Positions 1 through 9,193 of a stretch of 64,000 bases of DNA are shown here, piece by piece. Source of the stretch: Sphingobium fuliginis (GTDB taxonomy: Bacteria; Pseudomonadota; Alphaproteobacteria; Sphingomonadales; Sphingomonadaceae); assembly GCF_004152845.1 (NCBI RefSeq), contig NZ_SEON01000005.1, positions 62,001 through 126,000 of the forward strand. Reading direction: 5' to 3'. A program made the position numbers and the translations under genes. Within the stretch, counting starts at the first letter, position 1, and every line of letters begins with the position of its first letter. The notes under the pieces are model-generated. The model did no database searches and was not told the DNA's origin. It saw nothing but the letters and a program-made list of their open reading frames with translations.

Positions 1-335
1 CCGCCGACCGCCAGCGGCGTCGCCTCCAGCTGATGCTCCCCCTCCAGATCGAGCGACCAGGCAAGGCCCAGCGACGCGACATTGCCGTCGTTGATCTCCT
101 CCAGCCGGCTGAAGCGCATCTCGTCCTGCGTCCCGCCATAATGCGCCCAGTCCGCTGAACTGCCGCCGACGGAAGGCTCTGCCGGACCGCGGCAGGCGGC
201 AAGGCCGATCGTCATCGCAGCCACGAGGGAAGGGGCGAGAAGACGCCTGCACAGCCCGGCGGCAATGCCGGTCATGGCAGGCCTGCCGCCTTCCGGGCTC
301 CGCTGGCCTCGATCGACATGATTGGGTCCGCTCAT
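1..335 (-). CDS. PQQ-dependent dehydrogenase lipoprotein, N-terminal part (partial)
   Basis: Only the first ~110 residues lie in the window; the gene runs off the left edge. After a hydrophobic segment ending in the lipobox LAAC, the sequence DWAHYGGTQDEMRFS followed by INDGNVASLGLAWSLDL is the typical start of the quinoprotein alcohol/glucose dehydrogenase beta-propeller, which oxidises alcohols or sugars in the periplasm using PQQ and calcium. I chose the ATG at 335 because a purine-rich G run (GGGAGGGGGG) sits just upstream; an in-frame ATG at 275 would give a tidier signal peptide. It is divergent from the dehydratase pseudogene. Substrate cannot be told from this fragment. Confidence 0.75.
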   Translation of the reverse strand, partial: MSGPNHVDRGQRSPEGGRPAMTGIAAGLCRRLLAPSLVAAMTIGLAACRGPAEPSVGGSSADWAHYGGTQDEMRFSRLEEINDGNVASLGLAWSLDLEGEHQLEATPLAVG

Positions 336-396
336 GATCTTCCCCCCTCCCACCGGCCGGGTTTTCCCGCCCCGCATCCGCCGGACTCGGCGGCAG

Positions 397-439
397 TTGT
401 CACCGACGCGATCATATGCCACATTATCCACCATACAAT
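397..439 (+). promoter_or_regulatory. Possible promoter for the dehydratase gene
   Basis: The AT-rich spacer between the divergent PQQ dehydrogenase and dehydratase genes contains TTGTCA (397-402), ACATTA (421-426, 18-bp spacer) and TACAAT (434-439). These resemble -35 and -10 elements for the plus strand. Assignment rests on resemblance only. Confidence 0.25.
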
Positions 440-486
440 ATTAAATCGACTTTTTTACTGGAAGTCACTTTTCAGGGAGGCGGCAG

Positions 487-2273
487 ATGAGCGGCGGCGG
501 AAAGTCCGGGGAGGAACGCAGGCTGCGGTCCCGGCAATGGTTCGACAATGCCGAGGATCCGGTGCTCGCCTCGCTGTACACGGACCGCTATCTGAACTTC
601 GGACTGACACCGGAAGAGCTCCAGAGCGGGCGGCCCATCATCGGCATCGCCCAGACCGGCAGCGACCTTTCGCCCTGCAACAGAAGCCATCTCGAACTCG
701 CGCAGCGGGTGAAGGACGGCATTCGCGAATCAGGCGGCATTCCGCTGGAGTTTCCGGTCCATCCCATTCAGGAGACCGGCCGCCGCCCGACCGCGGCGAT
801 CGACCGCAACCTCGCCTATCTGGGACTGGTCGAAACGCTGCACGGCTATCCGCTGGACGGCGTCGTGCTGACCACGGGCTGCGACAAGACGACCCCCGCC
901 TGCATCATGGCGGCGGCGACCGCCAACATCCCCGCCATGGTGCTCACCAACGGGCCGATGCTCAATGGCTGGTACAGGGGCGAGCGGGCGGGCGCGGTGA
1001 GCATCGCCTGGAAATTGCGCGCCGAACATGCCGCCGGCCGGATCAGCGAGGGCGAGATGAGGAAGGCGATCATGGATGGCGCCACCTCAGCCGGCTATTG
1101 CAACACGATGGGCACCGCGTCGACGATGAATGCCCTGGCCGAAGTGCTCGGCCTCTCCCTGCCGGGCAGCGGCACCATTCCGGCCGCCTATCGGGAACGC
1201 GGCGCCACCGCCTATCGCACCGGGCGCAGGATCGTGGAACTGGTGCGGCAGAATATCCGCCCTTCCGACATATTGATGCCGTGGTCGTGAACACCGCGCT
1301 CGGGGGATCGAGCAACGCGCCGGTGCACATCATAGCCATAGCCCGCCATGTCGGCGTCGATTTCGGCATTGCGGACTGGGAACGGGGCCATGACGTTCCC
1401 CTGCTCGTCAACATGCAGCCCGCCGGCGCCTATCTGGCGGAGGATTTCCACCGGGCGGGCGGCGTTCCGGCGGTCGTCGCGGAACTGATGCGGATGGGCC
1501 GCATCCATGAAGGCACGCTGACGGTCAACGGCAGCACGCTGGGCGAGAATTGCCGGAACGCCGTGGCAACCGACAGCGATGTGATCCGCACCGCCGAAAC
1601 GGCCCTGCGCCGAAATGCCGGCTTCATCGTGCTGCGCGGCAATCTCTTTGCATCGGCGATCATGAAATTGTCGGTCATCACATCTGAATTCCGGGACCGC
1701 TATCTGACCGATCCCGACGATCCGGACGCGTTCGAAGGCACGGCCATCCTGTTCGAAGGCCCGGAGGATTTCCGGAAAAGGATCGACGATCCGGCAAGCG
1801 GGATAGACGAAAGCAGCATATTGGTGATGCGGGGCGCGGGACCGGTCGGCTATCCCGGCGCTCCGGAGGTCGTGAACATGCGCCCGCCGGCCGCCCTGGT
1901 GAAGCGGGGAATAAGCGTCCTGCCCTGCATCGGCGACGGCCGGCAATCGGGCACCTCCGCCTCCCCGTCGATCCTCAACGCCTCGCCGGAGGCGGCGAGC
2001 GGCGGCAATCTGGCTCTGGTCAGGTCCGGCGACCGGATTCGCATCGATCTGCGCCGCCGCAGGGCGGACCTGCTGGTCGAACAGGCCGAACTGACCCGGC
2101 GGCGGGACGCGCTGGAGGCGGCAGGCGGCTTCCCCATGCCCAGGGCGCAGACGCCGTGGCAGGAAATCCAGCGGGAACTGGTCGATCAGCTTTCCGACGG
2201 CATGGTGATCGGGCGCGCCACCCGCTACCGCAATGTCTCGGCGCTCAGCGATCTGCCACGACATCCGGTGTAG
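487..2273 (+). pseudogene. IlvD/Edd-family sugar-acid dehydratase (xylonate dehydratase-like), frameshifted
   Basis: The first frame (487-1290) gives 267 residues that closely resemble the N-terminal half of Caulobacter XylD-type xylonate dehydratases, with the Fe-S cluster motifs SPCNR (C64), GCDKTTPA (C132) and YCNTMGT (C205). Just after RPSDIL this frame ends; the rest of the protein ([13 protein letters not shown] through PSILNASPE to LPRHPV) continues in another frame from about 1275 to 2273. Alignment from memory with the family, which reads DIL-TxxAFE-NA here, implies loss of about 19 nt at 1274/1275 (the loss must be 3n+1). Start ATG has a strong AGGGAGG six bases upstream. If the sequence is correct the enzyme is inactive; a base-calling error would have to remove many bases, so real deletion is likelier. 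Confidence 0.8.
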
Positions 2274-2290
2274 CGCATCGCCCGGCGGCG

Positions 2291-2677
2291 CTACTCCGGC
2301 CCTTCCTCCCCGGCGAACCAGTCCATTGCCTCCTTTTCGGTGGCGACCGGCCTGATCAGGCGGTTTTCTCCGATCCTCTTGACCTGCATCGCATGCAGCG
2401 CGCTGTGCGAAACCACCGCCGTCTTGCGGATGATCCTGAAGGCTTCGGATTCGACCAGATCGTTGATCGCCTCCACGGTGCCCTGGGGCATGATGTCCTG
2501 CTGCCCGACCGTGATGAGGAGGTTGTAGTGCCCCCTCCCCTGCCTGGCGCGCAGCCCGTCAGACAATTCCGTGGTGTAGCGCTGGCCGGTTTCCGCATCC
2601 AGAAATTCGAAGAAGGAAACGGAAACCAGCTTGCGCTGATCGTCGAAACCGATCCTGTACTTCATCCTCCACCTCAT
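2291..2677 (-). CDS. Small SpoIIAA/STAS-like protein
   Basis: A 128-residue protein (or 124 from the ATG at 2665, which is directly preceded by AGGTGGAGG). The pattern MKYRIGFDDQRKLVSVSFF, then a central NLLITVGQQDIMPQGTVEAINDL segment and a late HSALHAMQV element resembles the STAS/SpoIIAA-like cytoplasmic family, in which a beta-alpha fold often binds proteins or lipids. No catalytic motif is seen. It lies downstream of the solute-binding protein gene on the same strand with an 80-bp gap, so could be the last gene of that operon or independent. Function not known. Confidence 0.55.
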   Translation of the reverse strand: MRWRMKYRIGFDDQRKLVSVSFFEFLDAETGQRYTTELSDGLRARQGRGHYNLLITVGQQDIMPQGTVEAINDLVESEAFRIIRKTAVVSHSALHAMQVKRIGENRLIRPVATEKEAMDWFAGEEGPE

Positions 2678-2754
2678 GACCGATCGTGATTTCGAGGGGG
2701 GAACCTAAGCGCAAAGCGATGGCCGCACCACCAGGGATTTTTCAGGGAGGCGGA

Positions 2755-3768
2755 TCACCCTCCGCTGCGCCGGCCTCCCGATCCGTCAACCGCATGGTCG
2801 AAGCTGGAATCCAGGCCCGCCGCCCCGTCGCGGTGCGGCGGCGGCAGCTCCGCGGCGAAGATCCGCGCCGTTTCGTGCAGGGCGTCGGCCACCCGGCCGT
2901 CCACCGGGGCAGGCGTCCAGTGCCAGCGTTCGGCGCTGTAGGCGGCGATGTCGCGCGGAACGCCGGTTTCCCGCGAAGAGATTTCCGACCATTCGCGCGG
3001 ATGCCCGTTCGCCCAGAGCTGCGCCCGCGCATAGCGGCGCAGGAAATCCTCCAGCAACGCATGTTTCGCCCGCACCGAAGCGTCGCTGCTCACCTGCACC
3101 AGATAGTTGGATGTGCCGTTCCAGGCATAGGTCAGCACCCGCGCATGGTGGCTGCGGACAGCGGTTGCCAGATAGGGAAGCCATATCGCAAGCGCGTCGA
3201 CCTTGCCCGTGGCGAAGGCGGTCATGGCATCGTTCGGGCTCAGGAAGCTGATCGACACGTCGCTGGTCTTCAGATGGGCCTGTTCCAGCGCCTGGAGCAG
3301 CGTGATGTGCCCGACCGACCCCCTGGTCGTGGCGATCGACCTGCCGCGAAGGTCGCGCATGTCCCGCGCCGCCGATTTTTCCGGAACGATGACGGCGACC
3401 GCCTTCTGCTCCGGTCCTCCGTCCATGGCCTGGATCGCACGCAATTGCGGGTTGCCGTTATAGGCGAAGAGGAAGGAGGCCACGCCGGCGATCCCCACAT
3501 CCACCGCATTCGCTGAAATCGCCTCGATCTGCGTCTGGGCGCTCGGGAACTGCGCCCATTCTATCCGGTAGGGCACGTCCTTCAACTCTCCGGCCGCAAG
3601 CATCATGCCCCGCGTGCCGCCCCTGTGCGTGCCGACGCGCAGGACTTGACCATCGCCGTCGGCCGGACGATCGCACCCGCCAAGCGGAACGAGCAGGACA
3701 GCGACCGCCGCGCCGGCCAGCGTCCGCCAAAGCGCCTTCATCCGGTGGATCGCCCCACTCATTCTCAT
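2755..3768 (-). CDS. ABC-type substrate-binding lipoprotein (TauA/SsuA/NMT1-like)
   Basis: A 337-residue periplasmic solute-binding protein of the type that captures sulfonates, nitrate or pyrimidine precursors for an ABC importer. A hydrophobic segment ending in LVPLGGC (C32) is a lipobox, then LRVGTHRGGTRGMMLAAGEL, and the mid-region RDLRGRSIATTRGSVGH and FLSPNDAMTAFATGKVDALAIW are typical of this family. Its ATG overlaps the TGA of the upstream monooxygenase gene (ATGA), so the two are translationally coupled; an internal ATG at 3741 is an alternative start. No permease or ATPase gene is adjacent, which is unusual. Confidence 0.8.
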   Translation of the reverse strand: MRMSGAIHRMKALWRTLAGAAVAVLLVPLGGCDRPADGDGQVLRVGTHRGGTRGMMLAAGELKDVPYRIEWAQFPSAQTQIEAISANAVDVGIAGVASFLFAYNGNPQLRAIQAMDGGPEQKAVAVIVPEKSAARDMRDLRGRSIATTRGSVGHITLLQALEQAHLKTSDVSISFLSPNDAMTAFATGKVDALAIWLPYLATAVRSHHARVLTYAWNGTSNYLVQVSSDASVRAKHALLEDFLRRYARAQLWANGHPREWSEISSRETGVPRDIAAYSAERWHWTPAPVDGRVADALHETARIFAAELPPPHRDGAAGLDSSFDHAVDGSGGRRSGG

Positions 3769-5087
3769 GCCGCCGCGCCCGAATAGCGGTTCTGCGGTAT
3801 CGGCAGGTCCAGATTCTCGCGGAAGGTCGCGCCCTCATAGCTGGTCCGCAGCAATCCGCGCCGCTGCAGCACCGGCACGACCTGCTCGACAAAGGCCTTC
3901 AGCTGGCCCGGCAGCCCCTCCGTCAGCATGAAGCCGTCGATCGCGCCGTCGTCCAGCCAGCTCTGCATCTGGTCCGCAATCTCTTCGGGCGTGCCGTCCA
4001 GGCTGTCGATCGGCCTGCCGAAGCGCAGCGCGGTCTGCCGCAGCGTCAGCCCTTCCTCGACCGCCGCGCTGACGATGCGCGTGACCGCCCCCTGGCTGCT
4101 GTTGAGCCATTCCTCCGTCACCGCGGGAAAGGGCGCGTCCAGATCATGCCTGGAAAAATCATAGTCGTTGAACGACTGGCCGAGCGACGACAGGGCATTC
4201 TCGATCGAATTATAACGATTGCGCTCCTCCACCAGGCGGTCGAGTTCCTCCCGGGTGGAGGCGACCTGCGCGGAAATCGCCCCGAAGACATAGAGCTTGT
4301 CGGGATCGCGCCCGGCCTCCGCGGCGCGGCGGCGCAGATCGCTGCGGAAGGCGATCGACTGTTCCTTGCTGCGCGGCACGCTGAAGATCGCATCGGCATA
4401 GCTGGCGGCGAAGTTCCGGCCCTCCTCCGACGTGCCGGCCTGGAAGGTCACGGGATAGCCCTGCGGCGTCCTGTCGAGGTTGAGCGGGCCACGAACGCGG
4501 AAGAACTCCCCGGCATGATCCAGGGTGTGGAGCTTGCCGGGTTCGAGGAAGACGCCCGCCTCCTTGTCCCCCACCAGCGCGCCGGGTTCGAAACTGTCCC
4601 ACAGTCCCCGCACCACGTCGACATATTCCGCGGCCAGGCGATAGCGCTCGTCATGGGCGAAATGCCTGTCCTTGCCGAAATTGGCGGCGGTCCCGGCAAG
4701 CCAGGACGTGACCACGTTCCAGCCCGCCCGGCCCCGGCTGATCTTGTCGAGCGATGCCAGTTGGCGGGCCAGGTTGAAGGGTTCGGAATAGGATACCGTG
4801 AAAGTGCCGACCAGGCCGATATGGCTGGTGACGGTCGCCAGCGCCGAAAGGATCGTCGCCGGTTCGAACCGGCTCAGATAATGGGGCATGGACCTTTCGT
4901 CGATCTGAAGGCTGTCGGCCACGAAGACGAAGTCGAACAGGCCCTTTTCGGCCAGTTGCGCCTGCTCGACATAAAGGTCGATATTGGTGCTGCCATCGAT
5001 GATGGCTTCGGGATGGCGCCAGCTTTGCCATCCCCGGCCCACGCCATGGAGGACAAGGCCCAGCTTCAACCGGTTGGCAATCGTCAT
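3765..5087 (-). CDS. FMN-dependent monooxygenase, NtaA/SnaA/DszA family
   Basis: A 440-residue flavin-dependent monooxygenase of the bacterial-luciferase-like superfamily. Family marks include LGLVLHG near the N-terminus, FVFVADSLQ, ATVTSHIGLVGTFTVSYSEPFNLARQLASLD, GRAGWNVVTSW and PVTFQAGTSEEGRNFAA. Relatives oxidise sulfones (DszA), nitrilotriacetate/EDTA (NtaA/EmoA) or streptogramins, using reduced FMN from a separate flavin reductase. Start ATG has AGGAG seven bases upstream. It sits between a TonB receptor gene and a solute-binding protein gene on the same strand, which suggests uptake and oxidative cleavage of one compound, probably organosulfur. The substrate is inferred only from context. 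Confidence 0.85.
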   Translation of the reverse strand: MTIANRLKLGLVLHGVGRGWQSWRHPEAIIDGSTNIDLYVEQAQLAEKGLFDFVFVADSLQIDERSMPHYLSRFEPATILSALATVTSHIGLVGTFTVSYSEPFNLARQLASLDKISRGRAGWNVVTSWLAGTAANFGKDRHFAHDERYRLAAEYVDVVRGLWDSFEPGALVGDKEAGVFLEPGKLHTLDHAGEFFRVRGPLNLDRTPQGYPVTFQAGTSEEGRNFAASYADAIFSVPRSKEQSIAFRSDLRRRAAEAGRDPDKLYVFGAISAQVASTREELDRLVEERNRYNSIENALSSLGQSFNDYDFSRHDLDAPFPAVTEEWLNSSQGAVTRIVSAAVEEGLTLRQTALRFGRPIDSLDGTPEEIADQMQSWLDDGAIDGFMLTEGLPGQLKAFVEQVVPVLQRRGLLRTSYEGATFRENLDLPIPQNRYSGAAA

Positions 5088-5172
5088 CTGCTGTCTCCTG
5101 TCTGGGCAAAGCCGCTTCTGGCGGGGATCGTTGGAAGGGTTCGGGCGGCCCGGCGGGCGGCGGCGGCGCGGT

Positions 5173-7602
5173 TCACAGCTTCATCCTGAGCGTGGCGCCG
5201 TAGAAGCGCGGATCGCCAAGCGTCCCGTTGTAGGAATAGGTCGTGACCTGATCGACCGACGCATTGACGAAATATTGTTTGTCGAAGAGGTTGCGGCCCC
5301 ACAGCCGCAATTCCCAGCGATTGTCGGCGCTCCGGATTCCGGCATAGGCGCTCGCCAGCCCATAGCCCGGCACGCGGGCGAAGGGATCGGTATTGAGCGA
5401 TCCGTAGAAACCGGTCCGGTGATTATAGTCGCCGCCCAGGAACAGCGTCGCCTCCGTGCCCAATATCGGCCGTGGGGCGAAGGCATATTCGGCGGCGATG
5501 GTATAGACGAATTTCGACACGCCCGCGATCTGGCGCCCGGAAATGTCGCAGATCCCGCCATTGGCCGCCGTGACCCAGAGATAGGGGCATTGGGCGTTGG
5601 TGTAGGACCGGTATTTGGCGTCGTTATAGGTGGCGGCGCCCGTCAGCGACAGGCCGTTCCATCTCGCCCGGACATCCATTTCGACGCCCTGGGTCCTGAC
5701 CTTGCCGGCATTGGTGATGAAATAGCGGGCGATGGGCCCGCTGCCCGTCTGCACGATCACCCCCTGATTGGCCTGATAGCCCTTGTCGTCGGACCGGAAG
5801 GCGGCAAGGTTGAAGGTGACGGCGTTGTGGAACAGGTCGGTCTTCAGGCCGATTTCGAAGGAATCCACGATCTCCGGATCGAAAGTCACCGGAGCCGGCC
5901 CGTTGGCGAGCTGCACCGGCGTCACCAGGTTGATCCCCGCCGATTTGAAGCCGCGCGAATAACCGGCATAAAGGTTGATGCCGGGGGCCAGCCGATAAAG
6001 CGCGTTGACCGTCCCGGACACGCGCCCGCCCTCGGTCGCCGCATCGTATCGCGCCGTGGGAGCGAAGCCGTTCCGGCGGGACGCGATGGCGGTCAGCTGC
6101 TCGGGGGACAGGGAGGAGAAGACCGGGTCGGTCAGCGGCACGCCGCCCACGGCCACGGATTCGAAACGGCCCGAGCGCTTCTCATAGGTGTAGCGGATGC
6201 CCCCGGTAAGGTCGAGGCGCTCATCCACATGCCATGTCGCATTGGCGAAGGCGGAATAGCTTTTGGTGTGGAAGAGCTGCAGGCCGGTCTGGCTGAAATT
6301 GTTCAGCGCTTCCGAAGGGAAGGCGGCGCCCAGCAGATATTTGGCGGCATCCCTGCCATAGGTGTTGAACGGCACCTCGCGGGTGCGCTGCCAGAAATAA
6401 TAAAGCCCCGCCGTATAGTCGACCGCGCCCCCGCCGGGGGAGGCGATGCGCAGTTCCTGGCTCCATTGCCGCTGGGCGGTGGGCAGATTGGTCTGGATGT
6501 TGATCGCCGCGCCGGTGCCGTCGCTGTCGATGGAGGGATTCCAGTCCCAGAACCGCCATGCGGTGATCGAGGTGAGGCTGTGATCCCCCGGCAGCTTCTT
6601 CACCAGGGTAAGCGAAGCGCCGCCGGTCTGCATGTTGATCGTGAACGGCGTATCCACATCGATGCGCCGCGCAAAGGCGTCTATGGGCGGCGGGACATAA
6701 CCGGCGTCGCGCGCCCGGTCGTAATAGCCCCTTGCGGTCGCGACGCTGCCATCCGCGCGCAGCTTCGGCAGGACGCCGCGCCGGGGCATGGCCGAATAGG
6801 AATTCTGGTCGTTATAATCGGCGTTCAGCCGGGCGGTGAAGCTCTCGTCCCCATTGCGATAGGCCAGCTCCCCGCGAACGGCCTGGTTATGGTGATCCTG
6901 CCAGTCGTCCCTGTAGACGCTGTTATAGACGGTGCCGTTGCGGTCCGCCTTCATGCCCGCGACCCGGACCGCGAAGCCGCTGTCCCCCAATGGCCCGGAC
7001 GCCGCCAGCTTGATCTGGCCATAGTCGTAATTGCCATAGGAAACCTCCCCCAGCAATTCGGGCTCATAGGATGCGCGCTGGCTGGTGATCTCGATCGCGC
7101 CGGCCACCGTGTTCTTGCCGAACAGCGTGCCCTGTGGACCGCGCAGGACATTGACATTGGCCACGTCGAAAGTGTCGAAGACGACCACCGACGGACGCGC
7201 ATGATAGACGCCGTCCACATAGATGCCGACGCCGGGCTCGGTGCCGCTGTTGGCCGCGCCGCCCGTCGTTCCCAGCCCACGGATCTGGATCGTGATGTTG
7301 CGCGGATTGAACCCCAATATCTGAAGGCTCGGCACCTGCCTCTGCATCTGGCGGATGCTGGAATTGCCGGACGCGGCAAGGTCCCGCTCCGTCAGGGCGG
7401 TGACGGCGATCGGCACTTCCTGAAGCTTTTCGGCGCGATGGCGCGCGGTGACCGTGATCACCTCCACGCCGGTGTCTCCCGGCCCGGCCTGCGCCGGGGA
7501 CGGCGCATCGGGCTCCGCGGCCCCGGCGACCCCGCCCGCGCAGAAGGCCATGGCGCTCGCGCCGGCCGCCAGGACCCGCCCGATTTTCGAACTCAACCGC
7601 AT
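5173..7602 (-). CDS. TonB-dependent outer-membrane receptor
   Basis: An 809-residue receptor. A signal peptide ending AGAA is followed by a TonB-box-like VEVITVTARHRAEKLQEVPIAVTAL and a plug domain (SIRQMQRQVPSLQ, ITIQIRGLG, GIYVDGVYHARP, NVNVLRGPQGTLFGKNTVAGAIEI), then a long beta-barrel ending in GATLRMKL, with a leucine rather than the usual phenylalanine at the C-terminus. I set the start at the ATG at 7602, preceded by GGGGG, rather than an upstream in-frame codon at 7638. It is the first gene of a likely operon with the monooxygenase (85-bp gap) and solute-binding protein, and probably imports their substrate. Confidence 0.9.
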   Translation of the reverse strand: MRLSSKIGRVLAAGASAMAFCAGGVAGAAEPDAPSPAQAGPGDTGVEVITVTARHRAEKLQEVPIAVTALTERDLAASGNSSIRQMQRQVPSLQILGFNPRNITIQIRGLGTTGGAANSGTEPGVGIYVDGVYHARPSVVVFDTFDVANVNVLRGPQGTLFGKNTVAGAIEITSQRASYEPELLGEVSYGNYDYGQIKLAASGPLGDSGFAVRVAGMKADRNGTVYNSVYRDDWQDHHNQAVRGELAYRNGDESFTARLNADYNDQNSYSAMPRRGVLPKLRADGSVATARGYYDRARDAGYVPPPIDAFARRIDVDTPFTINMQTGGASLTLVKKLPGDHSLTSITAWRFWDWNPSIDSDGTGAAINIQTNLPTAQRQWSQELRIASPGGGAVDYTAGLYYFWQRTREVPFNTYGRDAAKYLLGAAFPSEALNNFSQTGLQLFHTKSYSAFANATWHVDERLDLTGGIRYTYEKRSGRFESVAVGGVPLTDPVFSSLSPEQLTAIASRRNGFAPTARYDAATEGGRVSGTVNALYRLAPGINLYAGYSRGFKSAGINLVTPVQLANGPAPVTFDPEIVDSFEIGLKTDLFHNAVTFNLAAFRSDDKGYQANQGVIVQTGSGPIARYFITNAGKVRTQGVEMDVRARWNGLSLTGAATYNDAKYRSYTNAQCPYLWVTAANGGICDISGRQIAGVSKFVYTIAAEYAFAPRPILGTEATLFLGGDYNHRTGFYGSLNTDPFARVPGYGLASAYAGIRSADNRWELRLWGRNLFDKQYFVNASVDQVTTYSYNGTLGDPRFYGATLRMKL

Positions 7603-7708
7603 ATATCCCCCAGGCGGCGCTGTCGCGCGCCGCTCCATTCGGCACGACGTCCGGTCGGCCTTCGGGGCGTTGCATTATGAATATAATCTAAGGGAGGCGA
7701 TTTAGTTC

Positions 7709-7728
7709 TTCGAATACACCCATTCGAA
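7709..7728. promoter_or_regulatory. Inverted repeat TTCGAAT-N6-ATTCGAA, possible operator
   Basis: A perfect 7-bp inverted repeat with a 6-bp spacer lies about 107 bp upstream of the TonB receptor start in an AT-rich spacer. Its symmetry and place fit a binding site for a dimeric regulator. No candidate regulator gene is adjacent. Confidence 0.35.
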
Positions 7729-7807
7729 ATGCTGATAGGTGGAGGAGGAGGGCAGATGTCCCGCCCCCCGCCTTCTTCCCCATTTCACCGCCCCGCAGGC
7801 AGCAGCG

Positions 7808-7846
7808 AAAAAGGAAGCGGGCGGCTCCCATGGGGGAGCCGCCCGC
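7808..7846 (-). terminator. Rho-independent terminator of the ParA/SPOR operon
   Basis: A 13-bp perfect stem (gcgggcggctccc, 7817-7829, with its complement at 7834-7846) and a 4-nt loop is followed on the minus strand by TTCC and five T. It lies 26 bp beyond the SPOR lipoprotein stop codon. Confidence 0.8.
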
Positions 7847-7871
7847 AAGACGCCTGTAATGCAAGATTTTT

Positions 7872-9179
7872 TCAGCGGCCGGCAAATTGGCGCCCGCGCG
7901 TCGCCAGCGCCCAGCGCTGCGGCGTCGCGTCCGCCACATTCTCCCGCACGAAGCATTGACCGCGCCGCGCCTGTATGGCCCGGCACAGCGCGACCGCCTC
8001 CGCCCGCTCGTCGAAGCCGCCGACCGCCAGACGGGCCAGGGTGGCGCCGTTCACCGCGATCTGGCTGGTGACGACCGGCAAATTCGCCAGCATGCTGTTG
8101 CGGCGAGCCATGGAGAACCATTTTTCCTTGGCGATGGCCGCATTGTCATAGGCGCCGAGCTGGACCACCCAGTGGCCGCCGCCCTTCCCACTCGCGCGGA
8201 AAGCCGCCGGCTGAAGGCGCGGAGCCTGCTGCATGCGCGCAGCCGCCGCGACACCCGCCGGCGCGGCCTGGCGCGGGGCGGCGACGCGGACGGGGGCCGC
8301 AATGGCCTGGATCATCGGCGCCGGCGCTTCCGCCATGGCTGGCAGCGGCGCGGGTGCGGGATCGGCGGCGGCAAGCGCGACAGGACCGGCCTCCACGGCC
8401 TGCTCGACCGGGGCGGCTTCCGCCATCCGGGCTGGCGACGCCGGCGGCGCCAGGGCAAGAGCCACAGGCTGACCGGCATCGGCGCCGTCGATCGTCACGC
8501 CCATCAGCGCAGCGACCCGCTGCTGCGAAAGGCCGGGCGCGGCGTTCTGCGCCCATTGGGTGATGCGCTGGTTGGCGGCAAGCGGATCGAGGTCGAATCC
8601 CGCCATCATCCGCGCATCCTTCCACCGGCCCGCCAGCGCATAGGCATAGGCCAGGTTCTGGCGGGTGCGCGCATTGGCCGACGGATCATGGATCATCTCG
8701 GACAGGATGCGCACGCCCTCCGGCGCATCGCCCGCCATCGCCATCGCCAGACCATAGTCGGCCGCCGGAACGATGTCGGCATGGCTGGCGAGCAGGTCGC
8801 GCGCCGCGCGATCCTTGCCCAGTCCGACCTGCACCAGCGCAAGGGTGATGATCGTCCGGGCGTCGCGATTGCCCAGCGTCATCGCATCGGTCAGCGCCGT
8901 TTCCGCCGATGCGAAGCGACCGCCGGCGACATAGGCGCGGCCCAGCAACTGGCGATAGCCCGCATCCTGCGGCGCCGCCTGCACGGCCGCCTCCGCCAGT
9001 TCGACCGCGCGGGCCCCGTCGCGATCCGCCAGCGCCTTCTCGACGCCGGCCGCCAGACGGTCCGGCTTCTGCGGCGCGACGGCGGCGGTGGTGCGGAACG
9101 CCGCACCGGTGCATCCCACCATGGTCGTGCCGATCAGCATCGACGCGACCGCTGCTTTGGCGAAGGCCTTGCGCTTCAT
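7872..9179 (-). CDS. Lipoprotein with TPR-like region and C-terminal SPOR domain
   Basis: A 435-residue exported protein. The signal peptide ends in MVGC (C23 lipobox). Residues about 40-190 are helical, TPR-like repeats (AVELAEAAVQAAPQDAGYRQLLGRAY), then an Ala/Pro-rich linker, then a SPOR domain from about residue 338 (HWVVQLGAYDN ... LARLAVGGFDERAEAVALCRAIQ). SPOR domains bind peptidoglycan stripped of stem peptides at division sites. I chose ATG 9179; a TTG at 9197 overlaps the stop of the previous gene. It is the third gene after the ParA and ribbon-helix-helix genes and ends at a strong terminator, so the three likely form one operon. Confidence 0.8.
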   Translation of the reverse strand: MKRKAFAKAAVASMLIGTTMVGCTGAAFRTTAAVAPQKPDRLAAGVEKALADRDGARAVELAEAAVQAAPQDAGYRQLLGRAYVAGGRFASAETALTDAMTLGNRDARTIITLALVQVGLGKDRAARDLLASHADIVPAADYGLAMAMAGDAPEGVRILSEMIHDPSANARTRQNLAYAYALAGRWKDARMMAGFDLDPLAANQRITQWAQNAAPGLSQQRVAALMGVTIDGADAGQPVALALAPPASPARMAEAAPVEQAVEAGPVALAAADPAPAPLPAMAEAPAPMIQAIAAPVRVAAPRQAAPAGVAAAARMQQAPRLQPAAFRASGKGGGHWVVQLGAYDNAAIAKEKWFSMARRNSMLANLPVVTSQIAVNGATLARLAVGGFDERAEAVALCRAIQARRGQCFVRENVADATPQRWALATRGRQFAGR

Positions 9180-9193
9180 GGCTTTCCCAACCC

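Noticed and set aside
318..1274. Long upstream part of the 318-2273 frame as a fused N-terminus of the dehydratase
   Set aside because: Before position 1275 this frame has no dehydratase motifs; the true N-terminal half is in the 487 frame.
4984..7680. 898-residue plus-strand open frame opposite the TonB receptor
   Set aside because: The receptor on the other strand has full family motifs; this frame has none.
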